Assembly: GCF_016907085.1 (NCBI RefSeq)
Contig: NZ_JAFBBJ010000001.1
Span: 1,488,001 to 1,552,000, forward strand
Length of the DNA stretch: 64,000 bases
Direction: 5' to 3'
Source: Clavibacter michiganensis
GTDB lineage: Bacteria > Actinomycetota > Actinomycetes > Actinomycetales > Microbacteriaceae
The stretch's first letter is position 1; every line of letters begins with the position of its first letter. A model generated the notes under the pieces. That model did not search any database. It saw only the letters and a program-made list of their open reading frames with translations, and was not told the DNA's origin. Below, in pieces: positions 32,751 to 40,916 of the stretch. The position numbers and the translations under genes were made by a program.

Positions 32751-34455
32751 GACAGACCTCCGTACGGACGGCGGACGCGGACCCGCGTCGACCGGACCCA
32801 GCGTACGACGGCCCGCCGACGGTCCCCGCGGCGGTCGCCCCTCGGGCCCCCTCGGCCGCTTCCACCACCGCCGCTGGGGCGACGCCTGGCTCATCGGCCT
32901 CCTCGGCTTCCTGCTCGCGCTCCCCCTCGCCGGCGCGCCCTCGGTCTGGTACGACGAGGCCGCCACGGTGATCTCGGCCACGCGCGGCTGGGACGACCTC
33001 CTCCGCGAGCTCAGCACGGTCGACGCCGTCCACGGCCTCTACTACGCGGGCATGAAGGTGTGGTTCGAGCTGGTCGGCTACTCGCCCACGTCGCTGCGCT
33101 TCCCGAGCGCGGTGTTCATCGGCCTCGCCGCCGCGGGCGTGGTGCTCCTCACGCGCACGATCTCCACGCGCGCCACCGGCATCGTCGCAGGGCTGGTCTT
33201 CGTCGTGATCCCGCGCTCGGCCTGGATGGGCACGGAGGGACGCTCGTTCGCGCTCGGCACCCTCATCGCGGTCGCGCTCACCGTCGCGTTCGTGCTCGCG
33301 GCCCGCCGTGCCGGATCCCGCTGGCAGGTGCAGGCCAGGTGGTGGGCGCTGTACGGGCTGCTCGCGTGGCTCGGCGCCTCCACGTTCGTGTACCTCGCGC
33401 TGCTCGTGGGCGCGCACGGCGTCGTGATCCTCTGGTCCATCGCCTCCGCGCGCGCCGGCCGCCGCAGCCGCCGGCCCATGGTCGTCTCGCTCCTCGGCTG
33501 GGCCATCGCCTCCATCACGGCAGGGCTCCTGTCGCTGCCGCTCGTGCGCGTGGTGACGGAGCAGTCGGGCCAGGTCGGGTGGATCAAGCCCATCGGCCCG
33601 AACACGATCACGCAGGTGATCTCGACGCAGCTCTTCTACCAGAACGACGTCTTCGGCTTCCTCGCCTGGGCGCTCGCGCTCGTGGGCCTGGCGCTGCTGG
33701 TGCGCCGCGGGATCCGCCTGGTGCGCGCCCGCCGCGCCTCGCGCCTCGAGCCGGAGGGCGCTCTCGCCGAGTTCGAGTCGGCGTACCTGCACGCCGGGTG
33801 GTCGCCGACGATCCTGCAGCTCGCGGTCGTGTGGTTCGTCGTGCCGACGCTGCTGCTCATCGGCGCCTCCACGCTCATGTCGCCGCTCTACTCCCCGCGG
33901 TACATGGCGTACACGGCGCCCGCGTTCGCGATGCTCATGGCGGTCGGGATCCTCGCGCTCAAGTGGAAGCCGCTCGTCGCCGGCGTCACGGCCCTGCTCG
34001 TGGCGCTGTCGGTGATGCAGCTCGTGCACGACCGCACGACCACCGTGAAGGCCGACTCCGACTGGGCCGCCATCGCGCGGATCGTCTCCGAGGAGCGCGC
34101 GCAGGAGGCCCCCGGCACGAGCGAGGCCGTGATCTTCGGCCCGGTCCGCCGCCACCCGAAGGCGACCTCGCGCATCGTCGCGTACTCGTACCCGGACGCG
34201 TTCCGCGGCATGGACGACATCCTGCTGCGCACGCCGCCCGGCGACACCGACGGCCTCTGGGAGCAGACGTACCCGCTCGCCGACCGCGTCGACGAGGTCG
34301 ACGGCGCCGACGTCGTCTGGCTGGTCACTAGCGACAAGCAGGACATCCGGGACGACGTGGCCGCGGCGCTCACCCCGCGCGGCTTCGCCAAGACCGACGA
34401 CTGGCACGTGATGAACGCGAACGTCGAGCGGTACGAGCGGGTGGCAGCGGGCTGA
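32749..34455 (+). CDS. GT39-like membrane glycosyltransferase
   Basis: A 568-residue polytopic protein with about eleven helices. The first loop has PSVWYDEAATVISATRGWDDLLREL, the acidic DE motif expected of the GT39/GT-C catalytic loop, followed by HGLYYAGMKVWFELVGYSPTSLRFPS. A large soluble C-terminal domain follows (ADSDWAAIARIVSEE...). It probably moves a sugar from a polyprenyl phosphate to a cell-envelope glycan or protein on the outer face. The ribosome site is weak, and the start codon overlaps that of the divergent moeB-like gene (CATG, 32748-32751). Length is normal for the family. Confidence 0.85.
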   Translation: MTDLRTDGGRGPASTGPSVRRPADGPRGGRPSGPLGRFHHRRWGDAWLIGLLGFLLALPLAGAPSVWYDEAATVISATRGWDDLLRELSTVDAVHGLYYAGMKVWFELVGYSPTSLRFPSAVFIGLAAAGVVLLTRTISTRATGIVAGLVFVVIPRSAWMGTEGRSFALGTLIAVALTVAFVLAARRAGSRWQVQARWWALYGLLAWLGASTFVYLALLVGAHGVVILWSIASARAGRRSRRPMVVSLLGWAIASITAGLLSLPLVRVVTEQSGQVGWIKPIGPNTITQVISTQLFYQNDVFGFLAWALALVGLALLVRRGIRLVRARRASRLEPEGALAEFESAYLHAGWSPTILQLAVVWFVVPTLLLIGASTLMSPLYSPRYMAYTAPAFAMLMAVGILALKWKPLVAGVTALLVALSVMQLVHDRTTTVKADSDWAAIARIVSEERAQEAPGTSEAVIFGPVRRHPKATSRIVAYSYPDAFRGMDDILLRTPPGDTDGLWEQTYPLADRVDEVDGADVVWLVTSDKQDIRDDVAAALTPRGFAKTDDWHVMNANVERYERVAAG

Positions 34456-34467
34456 TCCTGCGCCACC

Positions 34468-35328
34468 TCACGCTCCGGGCTGCCACTCCCCGATCGCCGT
34501 GACGACGCGGTCGAGGTGCGACTCGAGCAGGAAGTGGCCGCCGTCGACGAGCTCGATCCGCGCGTGCGGGGCATCGCGACGGAAGGCCTCGGCGCCGGCC
34601 GCGGCGAAGATCTCGTCGTTCCGTCCCCAGATCGCGAGCACGGGCACCCGGGACTCGCGGAGCCAGGCGTGCACCGCCGGGTAGAGCTCCCGGTTGGTGG
34701 CGTAGTCGCGGAAGAGCGCGAGCTGCACGTCGTCCTGGCCCGAACGGGCGAGGAGCGCGAGGTCGTGCTCCCAGGCGTCCGGATCCACGACCGACGGATC
34801 CGCCACGCCGTGCGTGTACTGCCACTCGACGGCCTCGCGGCCGAGGGCGGGGCGGAGGGCCTCGCGTGTCACCTGGGTGCGCTCGGCGGCGTCGGCCCAG
34901 ATCGGATCCCAGAACGACGGCACGAAGCCCTCCTCGTAGGCGTTGCCGTTCTGCGTGATGACGCCCGTGACGGGGGACGGGTCGGCGAGCGCCAGGCGCC
35001 AGCCGACGGGGGCGCCGTAGTCCTGCACGTAGATCGCGTAGCGGGACACCCCGATGGCGGCGAGGAAGCGGCCGGTCGTGTCCGCGAGGGCTGCGAAGGT
35101 GTAGTCGAAGTCGTCGACGGACGGCGCCGACGACCGGCCGAACCCGACGAGGTCCGGCGCGATGACGCGGAAGCGGCCCGCGAGCGCGGGGATCAGGTGG
35201 CGGAACATGTGCGAGCTCGACGGGTATCCGTGCAGGAGCAGGAGCACGGGCGCGTCCGCGGGTCCGGCCTCGCGCCAGAAGACGTCGAGGCCGTCGATCG
35301 AGACGGTGCGGTGGTGGACGGTGACCAT
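34468..35328 (-). CDS. Alpha/beta hydrolase, haloalkane-dehalogenase-like
   Basis: A 286-residue hydrolase. The oxyanion region is LLLHGYPSSSHMFRHLIPAL. The nucleophile position is Asp in YVQDYGAPVGWRLAL, not Ser, placing it near haloalkane dehalogenases and epoxide hydrolases. The general acid region is IWGRNDEIF and the catalytic His is in DGGHFLLESH. AAGGGG precedes the ATG. It is divergent from a CGNR zinc-finger regulator, which probably controls it. The natural substrate cannot be read from sequence. Confidence 0.85.
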   Translation of the reverse strand: MVTVHHRTVSIDGLDVFWREAGPADAPVLLLLHGYPSSSHMFRHLIPALAGRFRVIAPDLVGFGRSSAPSVDDFDYTFAALADTTGRFLAAIGVSRYAIYVQDYGAPVGWRLALADPSPVTGVITQNGNAYEEGFVPSFWDPIWADAAERTQVTREALRPALGREAVEWQYTHGVADPSVVDPDAWEHDLALLARSGQDDVQLALFRDYATNRELYPAVHAWLRESRVPVLAIWGRNDEIFAAAGAEAFRRDAPHARIELVDGGHFLLESHLDRVVTAIGEWQPGA

Positions 35329-35415
35329 GGCTAACCCCTTTGAGTTATTTTGGTGGTTAGTCGGACGGTAGCATGGATCCATCGCGCCATCCGGGCGCGG
35401 AGGATCGAGGAGCCG

Positions 35416-35916
35416 GTGGACCCGGACGAGGAGCTGCTGCTGGCCGTGCTGAACAGCGCGCCGGTGGTCGACGGTCGGCGCGAGGACCGGCTCGCCGGCG
35501 CATCCGGCCGCGAGCTCGCCCGCGAGTGGGGCGGCACCGGCACCGCCGCCGAGCTCGAGCGCCTGCGCCGCGCCCGCGACGCGATCCAGGCCGTCGTCCG
35601 CGGACACGCCGCGCCCGCCGCCGTCGCGGAGCTGGCCGCGGTGGTCGACGGCGCCGTGCGCACGCCGCGCGTCACCGCCGAAGGTGTGACCTGGGAGCTC
35701 CGCGTGCCGCGCGACGACCGCCTCCCGGTCGACGCCGTGCTCGCCTGGTCGACCGTCTCGGCGCGGCTCCCCGGTCGCCTCCGTCCGTGCGCCAACCACG
35801 AGTGCGAGCTCTTCCTCGTCGACCACAGCCGACCCGGCACCGCGAAGTGGTGCTCCATGGCGACGTGCGGCAACCGGATGAAGGCCCGCGCGCACGCGCA
35901 GCGCGTGCGCGACTGA
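35416..35916 (+). CDS. CGNR zinc-finger transcriptional regulator
   Basis: A 166-residue protein. The N-terminal part is the ABATE stress-type domain (DPDEELLLAVLNSAPVVDG). The C-terminal CGNR zinc finger is LRPCANHECELFLVDHSRPGTAKWCSMATCGNRMKARAH, with four zinc-binding Cys. GTG 35416 is chosen since GGAGG and GAGGAG lie just upstream; a GTG at 35350 would start inside the promoter. A TAGCAT box at 35371-35376 is a candidate -10. The intergenic region with the hydrolase carries short inverted arms CTAACC (35331-35336) and GGTTAG (35355-35360), a possible operator. It likely regulates the divergent hydrolase. Confidence 0.82.
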   Translation: MDPDEELLLAVLNSAPVVDGRREDRLAGASGRELAREWGGTGTAAELERLRRARDAIQAVVRGHAAPAAVAELAAVVDGAVRTPRVTAEGVTWELRVPRDDRLPVDAVLAWSTVSARLPGRLRPCANHECELFLVDHSRPGTAKWCSMATCGNRMKARAHAQRVRD

Positions 35917-35942
35917 CGCGCGGCGGTCGCGTTCCCCGCCCG

Positions 35943-35948
35943 TACGGT
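35943..35948 (+). promoter_or_regulatory. -10 box of leaderless HAD promoter
   Basis: TACGGT, 6 nt, ATG at 35955. Confidence 0.6.
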
Positions 35949-35954
35949 GGGCGC

Positions 35955-36659
35955 ATGAGCGACGCGCTGATGGTGTTCTGGGACTTCGACGGCACCCTCG
36001 CCGCCCGCGACGGGATGTGGCCGAGCGTGCTCCAGGAGGCGATCCTCGCCGTCAACCCGACGCAGGCGGTGGACCTGGAGGCCCTCGACCGAGTACTTCG
36101 CACCGGCTTCCCGCGCTGGGGCCCCGGCGGCATGGGCCTCCACGCCCGCGCATCCGACTGGTGGGCGGAGGCATCCCCGGCCCTCGGGAGCGCGTGCCGG
36201 GAGGCGGGCGTCGACGGGGCGACCACGGAGCGCGTGATGGCCGAGGTCCCACGCGTCTACTACCGGCCTGATGCGTGGCGGATCCTCCCGGGCGCGCACG
36301 AGGCCCTCGACGCCGTCTCGCGTGCGGGGCTCCCGAGCGTCATCCTCAGCAACCACGCCCCCGAGCTTCCGGACCTCGTGCGCGCGCTCGGGTTCGCACC
36401 CCCGGTCACTCGGACCATCACCAGCGCATCGCTCGGGATGGAGAAGCCGGATCCCCGCATGTTCGAGGCCGCGCTGCGGATGACGGGCGCAGCCAGGGAC
36501 AGCTGGATGGTCGGCGACCACCCCGTCGCCGACGTCGCGGGCGCGCGGGCGGTCGGCATGCGGGCCATGCTCGTCCACCGCCCGTCGGGCGACGACGCAG
36601 CGCTCACGCTGGGCGACGCTGCGGCGCGTATCGTCGACGGCCTCCCTGTCTCCCGATGA
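35955..36659 (+). CDS. HAD-superfamily hydrolase
   Basis: A 234-residue phosphatase-type HAD enzyme. Motif I is VFWDFDGTLAAR (nucleophile Asp), motif II VILSNH, motif III Lys in LGMEKPDPRMFE and motif IV VGDHPVADVAGA. A helical cap lies between motifs I and II. It resembles phosphoglycolate phosphatase-like enzymes that dephosphorylate small metabolites; the substrate is unknown. No Shine-Dalgarno; the ATG follows a TACGGT box by 6 nt. Confidence 0.87.
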   Translation: MSDALMVFWDFDGTLAARDGMWPSVLQEAILAVNPTQAVDLEALDRVLRTGFPRWGPGGMGLHARASDWWAEASPALGSACREAGVDGATTERVMAEVPRVYYRPDAWRILPGAHEALDAVSRAGLPSVILSNHAPELPDLVRALGFAPPVTRTITSASLGMEKPDPRMFEAALRMTGAARDSWMVGDHPVADVAGARAVGMRAMLVHRPSGDDAALTLGDAAARIVDGLPVSR

Positions 36660-36702
36660 GACAGATCGCCGCACGCCGCCGCCCCAGCCCCGTCGCCCGC
36701 AG

Positions 36703-36708
36703 TAGCGT
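36703..36708 (+). promoter_or_regulatory. -10 box of leaderless promoter
   Basis: TAGCGT, 6 nt, GTG at 36715. Confidence 0.6.
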
Positions 36709-36714
36709 CACCCC

Positions 36715-37134
36715 GTGAGCACCTTCTTCGTCGCCGGCAGCTGGCGCAATCGAGAGGCGATCGCCCAGGTGCTCGACGCGCTCGACGGCGTGGGCGCGCG
36801 GTCCACCTGCTTCATCCGGGCCTCCTACGACGCGGAGGCCGCCGCCTTCGCGGTTCCGGGCGGCGCGGACGACGCCGACCTCGACGCCCCGGGGATCCGC
36901 AGGCTGTTCGAGCAGGACCTCGCCGCGCTCCGTGCCGCCGACCGGTTCGTGCTGGTGCTCCCGGCAGGAGCTGCCGCGCACATGGAGGCCGGCATCGCCT
37001 TCGGGCTCGGGAAGCCCTGCGTCGCTGTGGGCCCGCCGGACCGCACCGAGACGCTCCACCTGGCGTTCGAGACGATGTGCGCCGACCCCGCCGACCTGAT
37101 CCGCCACCTCCGCGCGACGGGAGCCGTGCGCTAG
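36715..37134 (+). CDS. Nucleoside 2-deoxyribosyltransferase-like protein
   Basis: A 139-residue protein with a nucleoside-deoxyribosyltransferase-like Rossmann fold. It starts FFVAGSWRNREAIAQVLDAL and carries RLFEQDLAALRAADRFVLVLPAGAAAHMEAGIAFGLGKPCVAVG. The Glu in HMEAG corresponds to the family catalytic Glu. The fold is shared with sensors and NAD-cleaving proteins, so nucleoside exchange is only the family expectation. Leaderless GTG start after TAGCGT. The last 4 bp overlap the convergent EamA gene. Confidence 0.75.
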   Translation: MSTFFVAGSWRNREAIAQVLDALDGVGARSTCFIRASYDAEAAAFAVPGGADDADLDAPGIRRLFEQDLAALRAADRFVLVLPAGAAAHMEAGIAFGLGKPCVAVGPPDRTETLHLAFETMCADPADLIRHLRATGAVR

Positions 37135-38018
37135 ACGGGCTCCCGCGCCGGCCGCGGCCGCAGCTCGCTCACGACCGTCCCCGCGACAATGAGCGCCGCG
37201 CCGAGGATCGCGAGCGCGGGCAGCCGCTCCCCCGCCACGCGTCCGACCACGCCCGCCCAGACCGGCTCGCCCGCGTAGATGATCGTGGCGCGGGTCGGCG
37301 AGACGGAGCGCTGCGCCCAGTTCATCGTGAGCTGGATGAGGCAGCTGCTCGCCCCGAGCGCCACCGCCGCCACGAGCCACACCCACGAGAAGGCGGGGAT
37401 CGCCTCCCCGGCCAGCGGCATGCACGCGAGCGAGAGCGCCCCGGCGATGAGGAGCTGCACGACGGTCACCCGGCCGACGTCGACGCGACCGGCGAACAGC
37501 CCGATGAGGATGATCTCGGCGGCGATCGGGAGCGTGCTCACGAGGGTCGCCACCTCCCCGGCGCCGAGCGCCACCCCCTCCTGCGGACCGGCTACGAGGA
37601 GCAGCCCGACGAAGGCGAGCGCCACGCCCACCAGGGCGAGCGCACTCGGTCGCTTCCGGAACGCCGCCCACTGCAGCAGGGGCACGAGCGGCACGTACAG
37701 CGCGGTGATGAAGGCCGACGTGCTGCTCGGGATCGTCTGCAGCCCGTACGTCTGGAGGCCGTAGCCGAGGAAGATCATGACGCCGATCGCCGCGCCGGCC
37801 GCGAGGTCGATCCGGCGCATCCCGCGGAGGACCCGGCGGAACAGGACCACGCTGATCAGCCCCGCCGCGAGGAATCGGAGCCCGACGAAGAAGAGCGGCC
37901 CGCTGTGCTCCATCGCGACGTGCACCGCGAGGAACGTGCCGCCCCAAATCGCCGTGATGCCGATGAGCGCCCACTCGGGGCGGGACGGCCGGACGGCGCG
38001 GGGCAGCATCGTGCGCAT
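37131..38018 (-). CDS. EamA/DMT-family transporter
   Basis: A 295-residue membrane protein with ten helices arranged as two EamA repeats. The first repeat starts WALIGITAIWGGTFLAVHVAMEHSGPLFFVGLRFLAAG. Phrases SSTSAFITALYVPLVPLLQW and LIQLTMNWAQRSVSPTRATIIYAGEPVW are typical of the drug/metabolite exporter superfamily. It begins 18 bp after the ispE stop and may be the last gene of the metG-tatD-ksgA-ispE transcript. The substrate is unknown. Confidence 0.85.
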   Translation of the reverse strand: MRTMLPRAVRPSRPEWALIGITAIWGGTFLAVHVAMEHSGPLFFVGLRFLAAGLISVVLFRRVLRGMRRIDLAAGAAIGVMIFLGYGLQTYGLQTIPSSTSAFITALYVPLVPLLQWAAFRKRPSALALVGVALAFVGLLLVAGPQEGVALGAGEVATLVSTLPIAAEIILIGLFAGRVDVGRVTVVQLLIAGALSLACMPLAGEAIPAFSWVWLVAAVALGASSCLIQLTMNWAQRSVSPTRATIIYAGEPVWAGVVGRVAGERLPALAILGAALIVAGTVVSELRPRPAREPV

Positions 38019-38036
38019 GGAGCGGAGCGGCCCGCG

Positions 38037-38975
38037 TCAGCCCGTGATGATGCGGGCGCCGTGCACGGGCCCGGTCGCCCGGATGACCGTGAGGCGGGCG
38101 GCGCTCAGCGCGATCTGCAGCTCGAGCGCGCTGTCGAGGTCCGCGGCGAGGAACGCGACCGTGGGGCCGGATCCCGAGACGATGCCGGCGAGCGCGCCGT
38201 TCTCCTCGCCGAGCTGCAGCACCTCGCCGAGGCCGGGCGCGAGGTGGAGGGCGGGCGCCTGGAGGTCGTTGTGGAGGACCTCGGCGAGCATGTGCGGATC
38301 CCCCGCCCGCAGCGCCTGCAGCACGCCCGAGTCGACCTGCGGGATCTGCTGCGCCGGGAAGATGTCCTGCGCGTGGCGCTCGCGGTGCTTGTCGAGCTCG
38401 CCGTAGACGTCGGGCGTGGAGACGCCGAACTCGGCGATGGCGAGCACCCACTGGAACGTGCCCTTGGCGAGCGCGGGGCTCAGCCGGTCGCCGCGGCCGG
38501 TGCCGATGGCGGTGCCGCCGGCGAGCGCGAACGGCACGTCGGCGCCGAGCTCCGCGCCCAGGGCGAGCAGCTGGTCGCGCGTGCGCTCGGTGCCCCACAG
38601 GGTGTCGCAGGCGAGGAGGGTGGCCGCGGCGTCCGCGGATCCGCCGCCCATGCCGCCCGCGATGGGGACGTTCTTCTCGATCCGCAGGTGCACGCCGCCG
38701 CGGTAGCCGGTGCTCCGGGCGAGGAGACGGGCCGCGCGGACGGCGAGGTTGTCGGCACCGGTGGTGAGGTGGGAGGTGTCGATGGATCCGCCGAACTCGA
38801 CCGAGAAGCCGTCGGCCTTCGTCGCCCACACGTCCTCGTAGAGGCTCACCGCCTGGTACGCGGTGGCGACGTCGTGGTACCCGTCCTCCTGGAGCGCACC
38901 GACGGTGAGGGAGACGTTGATCTTCCCCGGGGCCCGCGCGTGCACCACGTCGGAGCTGGTGGCCGCGGAGGTCAT
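38037..38975 (-). CDS. ispE: 4-diphosphocytidyl-2-C-methyl-D-erythritol kinase
   Basis: A 312-residue GHMP kinase of the MEP isoprenoid pathway. The N-terminal [12 protein letters not shown] and the GHMP phosphate loop [20 protein letters not shown] are diagnostic; [13 protein letters not shown] is motif 3. It phosphorylates CDP-methylerythritol. ATG 38975 is preferred to an upstream in-frame start because a TAGGTT box lies 7 nt before it. The TAG of that box is also the ksgA stop codon, so the gene has its own leaderless promoter inside the ksgA-ispE junction. Confidence 0.95.
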   Translation of the reverse strand: MTSAATSSDVVHARAPGKINVSLTVGALQEDGYHDVATAYQAVSLYEDVWATKADGFSVEFGGSIDTSHLTTGADNLAVRAARLLARSTGYRGGVHLRIEKNVPIAGGMGGGSADAAATLLACDTLWGTERTRDQLLALGAELGADVPFALAGGTAIGTGRGDRLSPALAKGTFQWVLAIAEFGVSTPDVYGELDKHRERHAQDIFPAQQIPQVDSGVLQALRAGDPHMLAEVLHNDLQAPALHLAPGLGEVLQLGEENGALAGIVSGSGPTVAFLAADLDSALELQIALSAARLTVIRATGPVHGARIITG

Positions 38976-38982
38976 GTGCTCC

Positions 38983-38988
38983 AACCTA
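38983..38988 (-). promoter_or_regulatory. -10 box of leaderless ispE promoter, overlapping ksgA stop
   Basis: TAGGTT on the minus strand, 7 nt, ATG. Its first three bases are the TAG stop codon of ksgA. Confidence 0.6.
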
Positions 38989-39897
38989 GCGGAGGCTGGG
39001 AGGCACTCCGTCCGCCTCGCGATCCGCCCAGGCATGGGCTACGCGGAGGTAGTCGTGCACGCTCAGCTGCTCGCCCCGCGAAGTGGGGGCGACCCCTCCG
39101 GCCTCGAGGAGCGCGGACGCGGCCTCGCTCCCGCCGAGCAGCTCGGCGAGCGCCTGGCGGAGCATCTTGCGGCGCTGCTGGAAGGCCGCGTCGACGATCT
39201 TGAAGGTACGGACGCGCAGCGACTCGGAGGCGAACGGCTCCGCGTGCCGTTCGAACGCGACGAGCACCGAGTCGACGTTCGGCACCGGCCAGAACACCTG
39301 GCGGCTGACCTGGCCGGCCGTGCGCCACGCGCCGTACCAGGCGGCCTTGACGCTCGGGGATCCGTAGACCTTGGATCCGGGTGCCGCGGCGATGCGGTGC
39401 CCGACCTCGGCCTGCACCATCACCACGCCCGTGCGGATCGCCGGGAAGTGCTCGAGCAGGTGCAGCAGCACGGGCACGGAGACGTTGTACGGGAGGTTCG
39501 CGACGAGCGCGGTGGGATCCCCGGGCAGCTCGGCGACGCGGAGCGCGTCCTCGTGCACGACCGTGAGCGCAGCCTCCGGCTGGTAGAGGCGCACCGTGAT
39601 GGGCAGCTGCTCGGCGAGCCGGCCGTCGATCTCCACCGCCACGACGCTCGCGCCGGTCTCGAGGAGGCCGAGCGTCAGGGATCCGAGGCCCGGCCCCACC
39701 TCGACCACGTGCGTGCCGGCCTCGACGCGCGCGACCCGGACGATGCGGCGCACGGTGTTGGCGTCGATGACGAAGTTCTGGCCGAGCTTCTTGGTGGGCG
39801 CGACGCCGAGCAGCTCGGCGAGGTCGCGGATCTCGGCGGGGCCGAGGAGCGTCGGCGCGGCGGGAGCGGGCGCGGCGGGTGCCGCCTCGTCGCTCAC
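38986..39897 (-). CDS. ksgA: 16S rRNA dimethyladenosine transferase
   Basis: A 303-residue methyltransferase that dimethylates two adjacent adenines near the 3' end of 16S rRNA during 30S maturation. Visible motifs: [30 protein letters not shown] (SAM site), the catalytic [11 protein letters not shown] and [14 protein letters not shown]. An Ala/Pro-rich N-terminal extension of about 15 residues precedes the core. The GTG start overlaps the tatD stop by 4 nt (GTGA). Confidence 0.96.
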   Translation of the reverse strand: MSDEAAPAAPAPAAPTLLGPAEIRDLAELLGVAPTKKLGQNFVIDANTVRRIVRVARVEAGTHVVEVGPGLGSLTLGLLETGASVVAVEIDGRLAEQLPITVRLYQPEAALTVVHEDALRVAELPGDPTALVANLPYNVSVPVLLHLLEHFPAIRTGVVMVQAEVGHRIAAAPGSKVYGSPSVKAAWYGAWRTAGQVSRQVFWPVPNVDSVLVAFERHAEPFASESLRVRTFKIVDAAFQQRRKMLRQALAELLGGSEAASALLEAGGVAPTSRGEQLSVHDYLRVAHAWADREADGVPPSLR

Positions 39898-40844
39898 GCG
39901 CGGCCCGCCGGGTCGATCTCGGCGGGGTCCTTCGCGGGCGACGTCACGGGCTCGTCGTCCCAGCGCCCGTAGACGAGCTCGGTGTTGGAGGAGATCTGCG
40001 CGGCGAGCATCGACACGTCGGTGCCGAGGTGCGCGGCCATCGCGCGGAGCGTGTGCGGGATGAGGTACGGCGCGTTCGGCCGGCCGCGGAACGGCACGGG
40101 CGTGAGGAACGGCGCGTCCGTCTCCACCAGCAGGAGCGAGCGCGGCGCGAAGGCGAGCGCCTCGCGCAGGTCTCCCGCGTTCTTGAAGGTGACCGTGCCG
40201 GAGAACGACATGTACCAGCCGTTCTCGGCGCAGATCCGGGCGAGGTCCTCGTCACCGGAGAAGCAGTGGAAGACGGTGCGCTCGGGGGCGCCGACGCGCA
40301 GCAGGGTGGCGACGACCTCGTCGTGCGCGTCGCGGTCGTGGATCTGGAGGGCGATGCCGCGCTCCTTGGCGATGCGGATGTGCTCCTCGAACGAGCGCTG
40401 CTGGGCCGCGCGGCCCTCCTCGCCCGTGCGGAAGAAGTCGAGGCCGGTCTCGCCGACGGCGCGCACGCGCGGGCGTCCGGCGAGCTCGTGGATCTCGGCG
40501 AGCGCGTCGTCGAGCGTGCCCGCCTCCTCGTAGGCCGGGGCCTCGTTCGGGTGGATCGCGACGGCCGCGAGCATGCGCGGCTCGTGCGCGGCGGTCTCCG
40601 CGGACCAGCGCGACGTCTCGAGGTCGCCGCCGACCTGGATCACGCCGCGGACGCCGACGGAGCTCGCGCGGTCGAGGTGCTCGGTGAAGTCGATGGGCGA
40701 CTCGCCGTCCGCGATCTCGAGGTGCGTGTGGTTGTCGTAGACGGGCACCGTGAGCGCCTCGGGCAGCGGCGGGTACGTGAGGTCGCGCGTCTGGCCGTGG
40801 GCCGCGGAGGTGTCGCGCTGGCGCACGTAGCTGGATTCGGACAT
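39894..40844 (-). CDS. tatD: TatD-family metal-dependent deoxyribonuclease
   Basis: A 316-residue amidohydrolase-fold nuclease. Metal ligands are visible: YDNHTHLE (HxH), Glu in [10 protein letters not shown], His in [11 protein letters not shown], His in FHCFSG and Asp in [12 protein letters not shown]. TatD proteins are 3'-5' exonucleases used in DNA repair and turnover. ATG 40844 is chosen, since the in-frame GTG at 40853 lies within a TAGAGT -10 box placed 7 nt before this ATG. A 30-residue polar N-terminal extension is present. Coupled to ksgA. Confidence 0.94.
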   Translation of the reverse strand: MSESSYVRQRDTSAAHGQTRDLTYPPLPEALTVPVYDNHTHLEIADGESPIDFTEHLDRASSVGVRGVIQVGGDLETSRWSAETAAHEPRMLAAVAIHPNEAPAYEEAGTLDDALAEIHELAGRPRVRAVGETGLDFFRTGEEGRAAQQRSFEEHIRIAKERGIALQIHDRDAHDEVVATLLRVGAPERTVFHCFSGDEDLARICAENGWYMSFSGTVTFKNAGDLREALAFAPRSLLLVETDAPFLTPVPFRGRPNAPYLIPHTLRAMAAHLGTDVSMLAAQISSNTELVYGRWDDEPVTSPAKDPAEIDPAGRA

Positions 40845-40851
40845 CCCGCTC

Positions 40852-40857
40852 ACTCTA
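40852..40857 (-). promoter_or_regulatory. -10 box of leaderless tatD promoter
   Basis: TAGAGT on the minus strand, 7 nt, ATG at 40844. Confidence 0.55.
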
Positions 40858-40916
40858 CCGACGGCCGGGTGCCCCGCCCGGCGGGGCGCGGCACCCCGAG
40901 GATCAGGCGGCGGGCG

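Noticed and set aside
30757..34407. Open frame of about 1216 codons on the minus strand across several genes
   Set aside because: Only its last 269 codons (the nucleotidyltransferase) are supported. The rest lies antisense to the GT39-like gene and out of frame with moeB.
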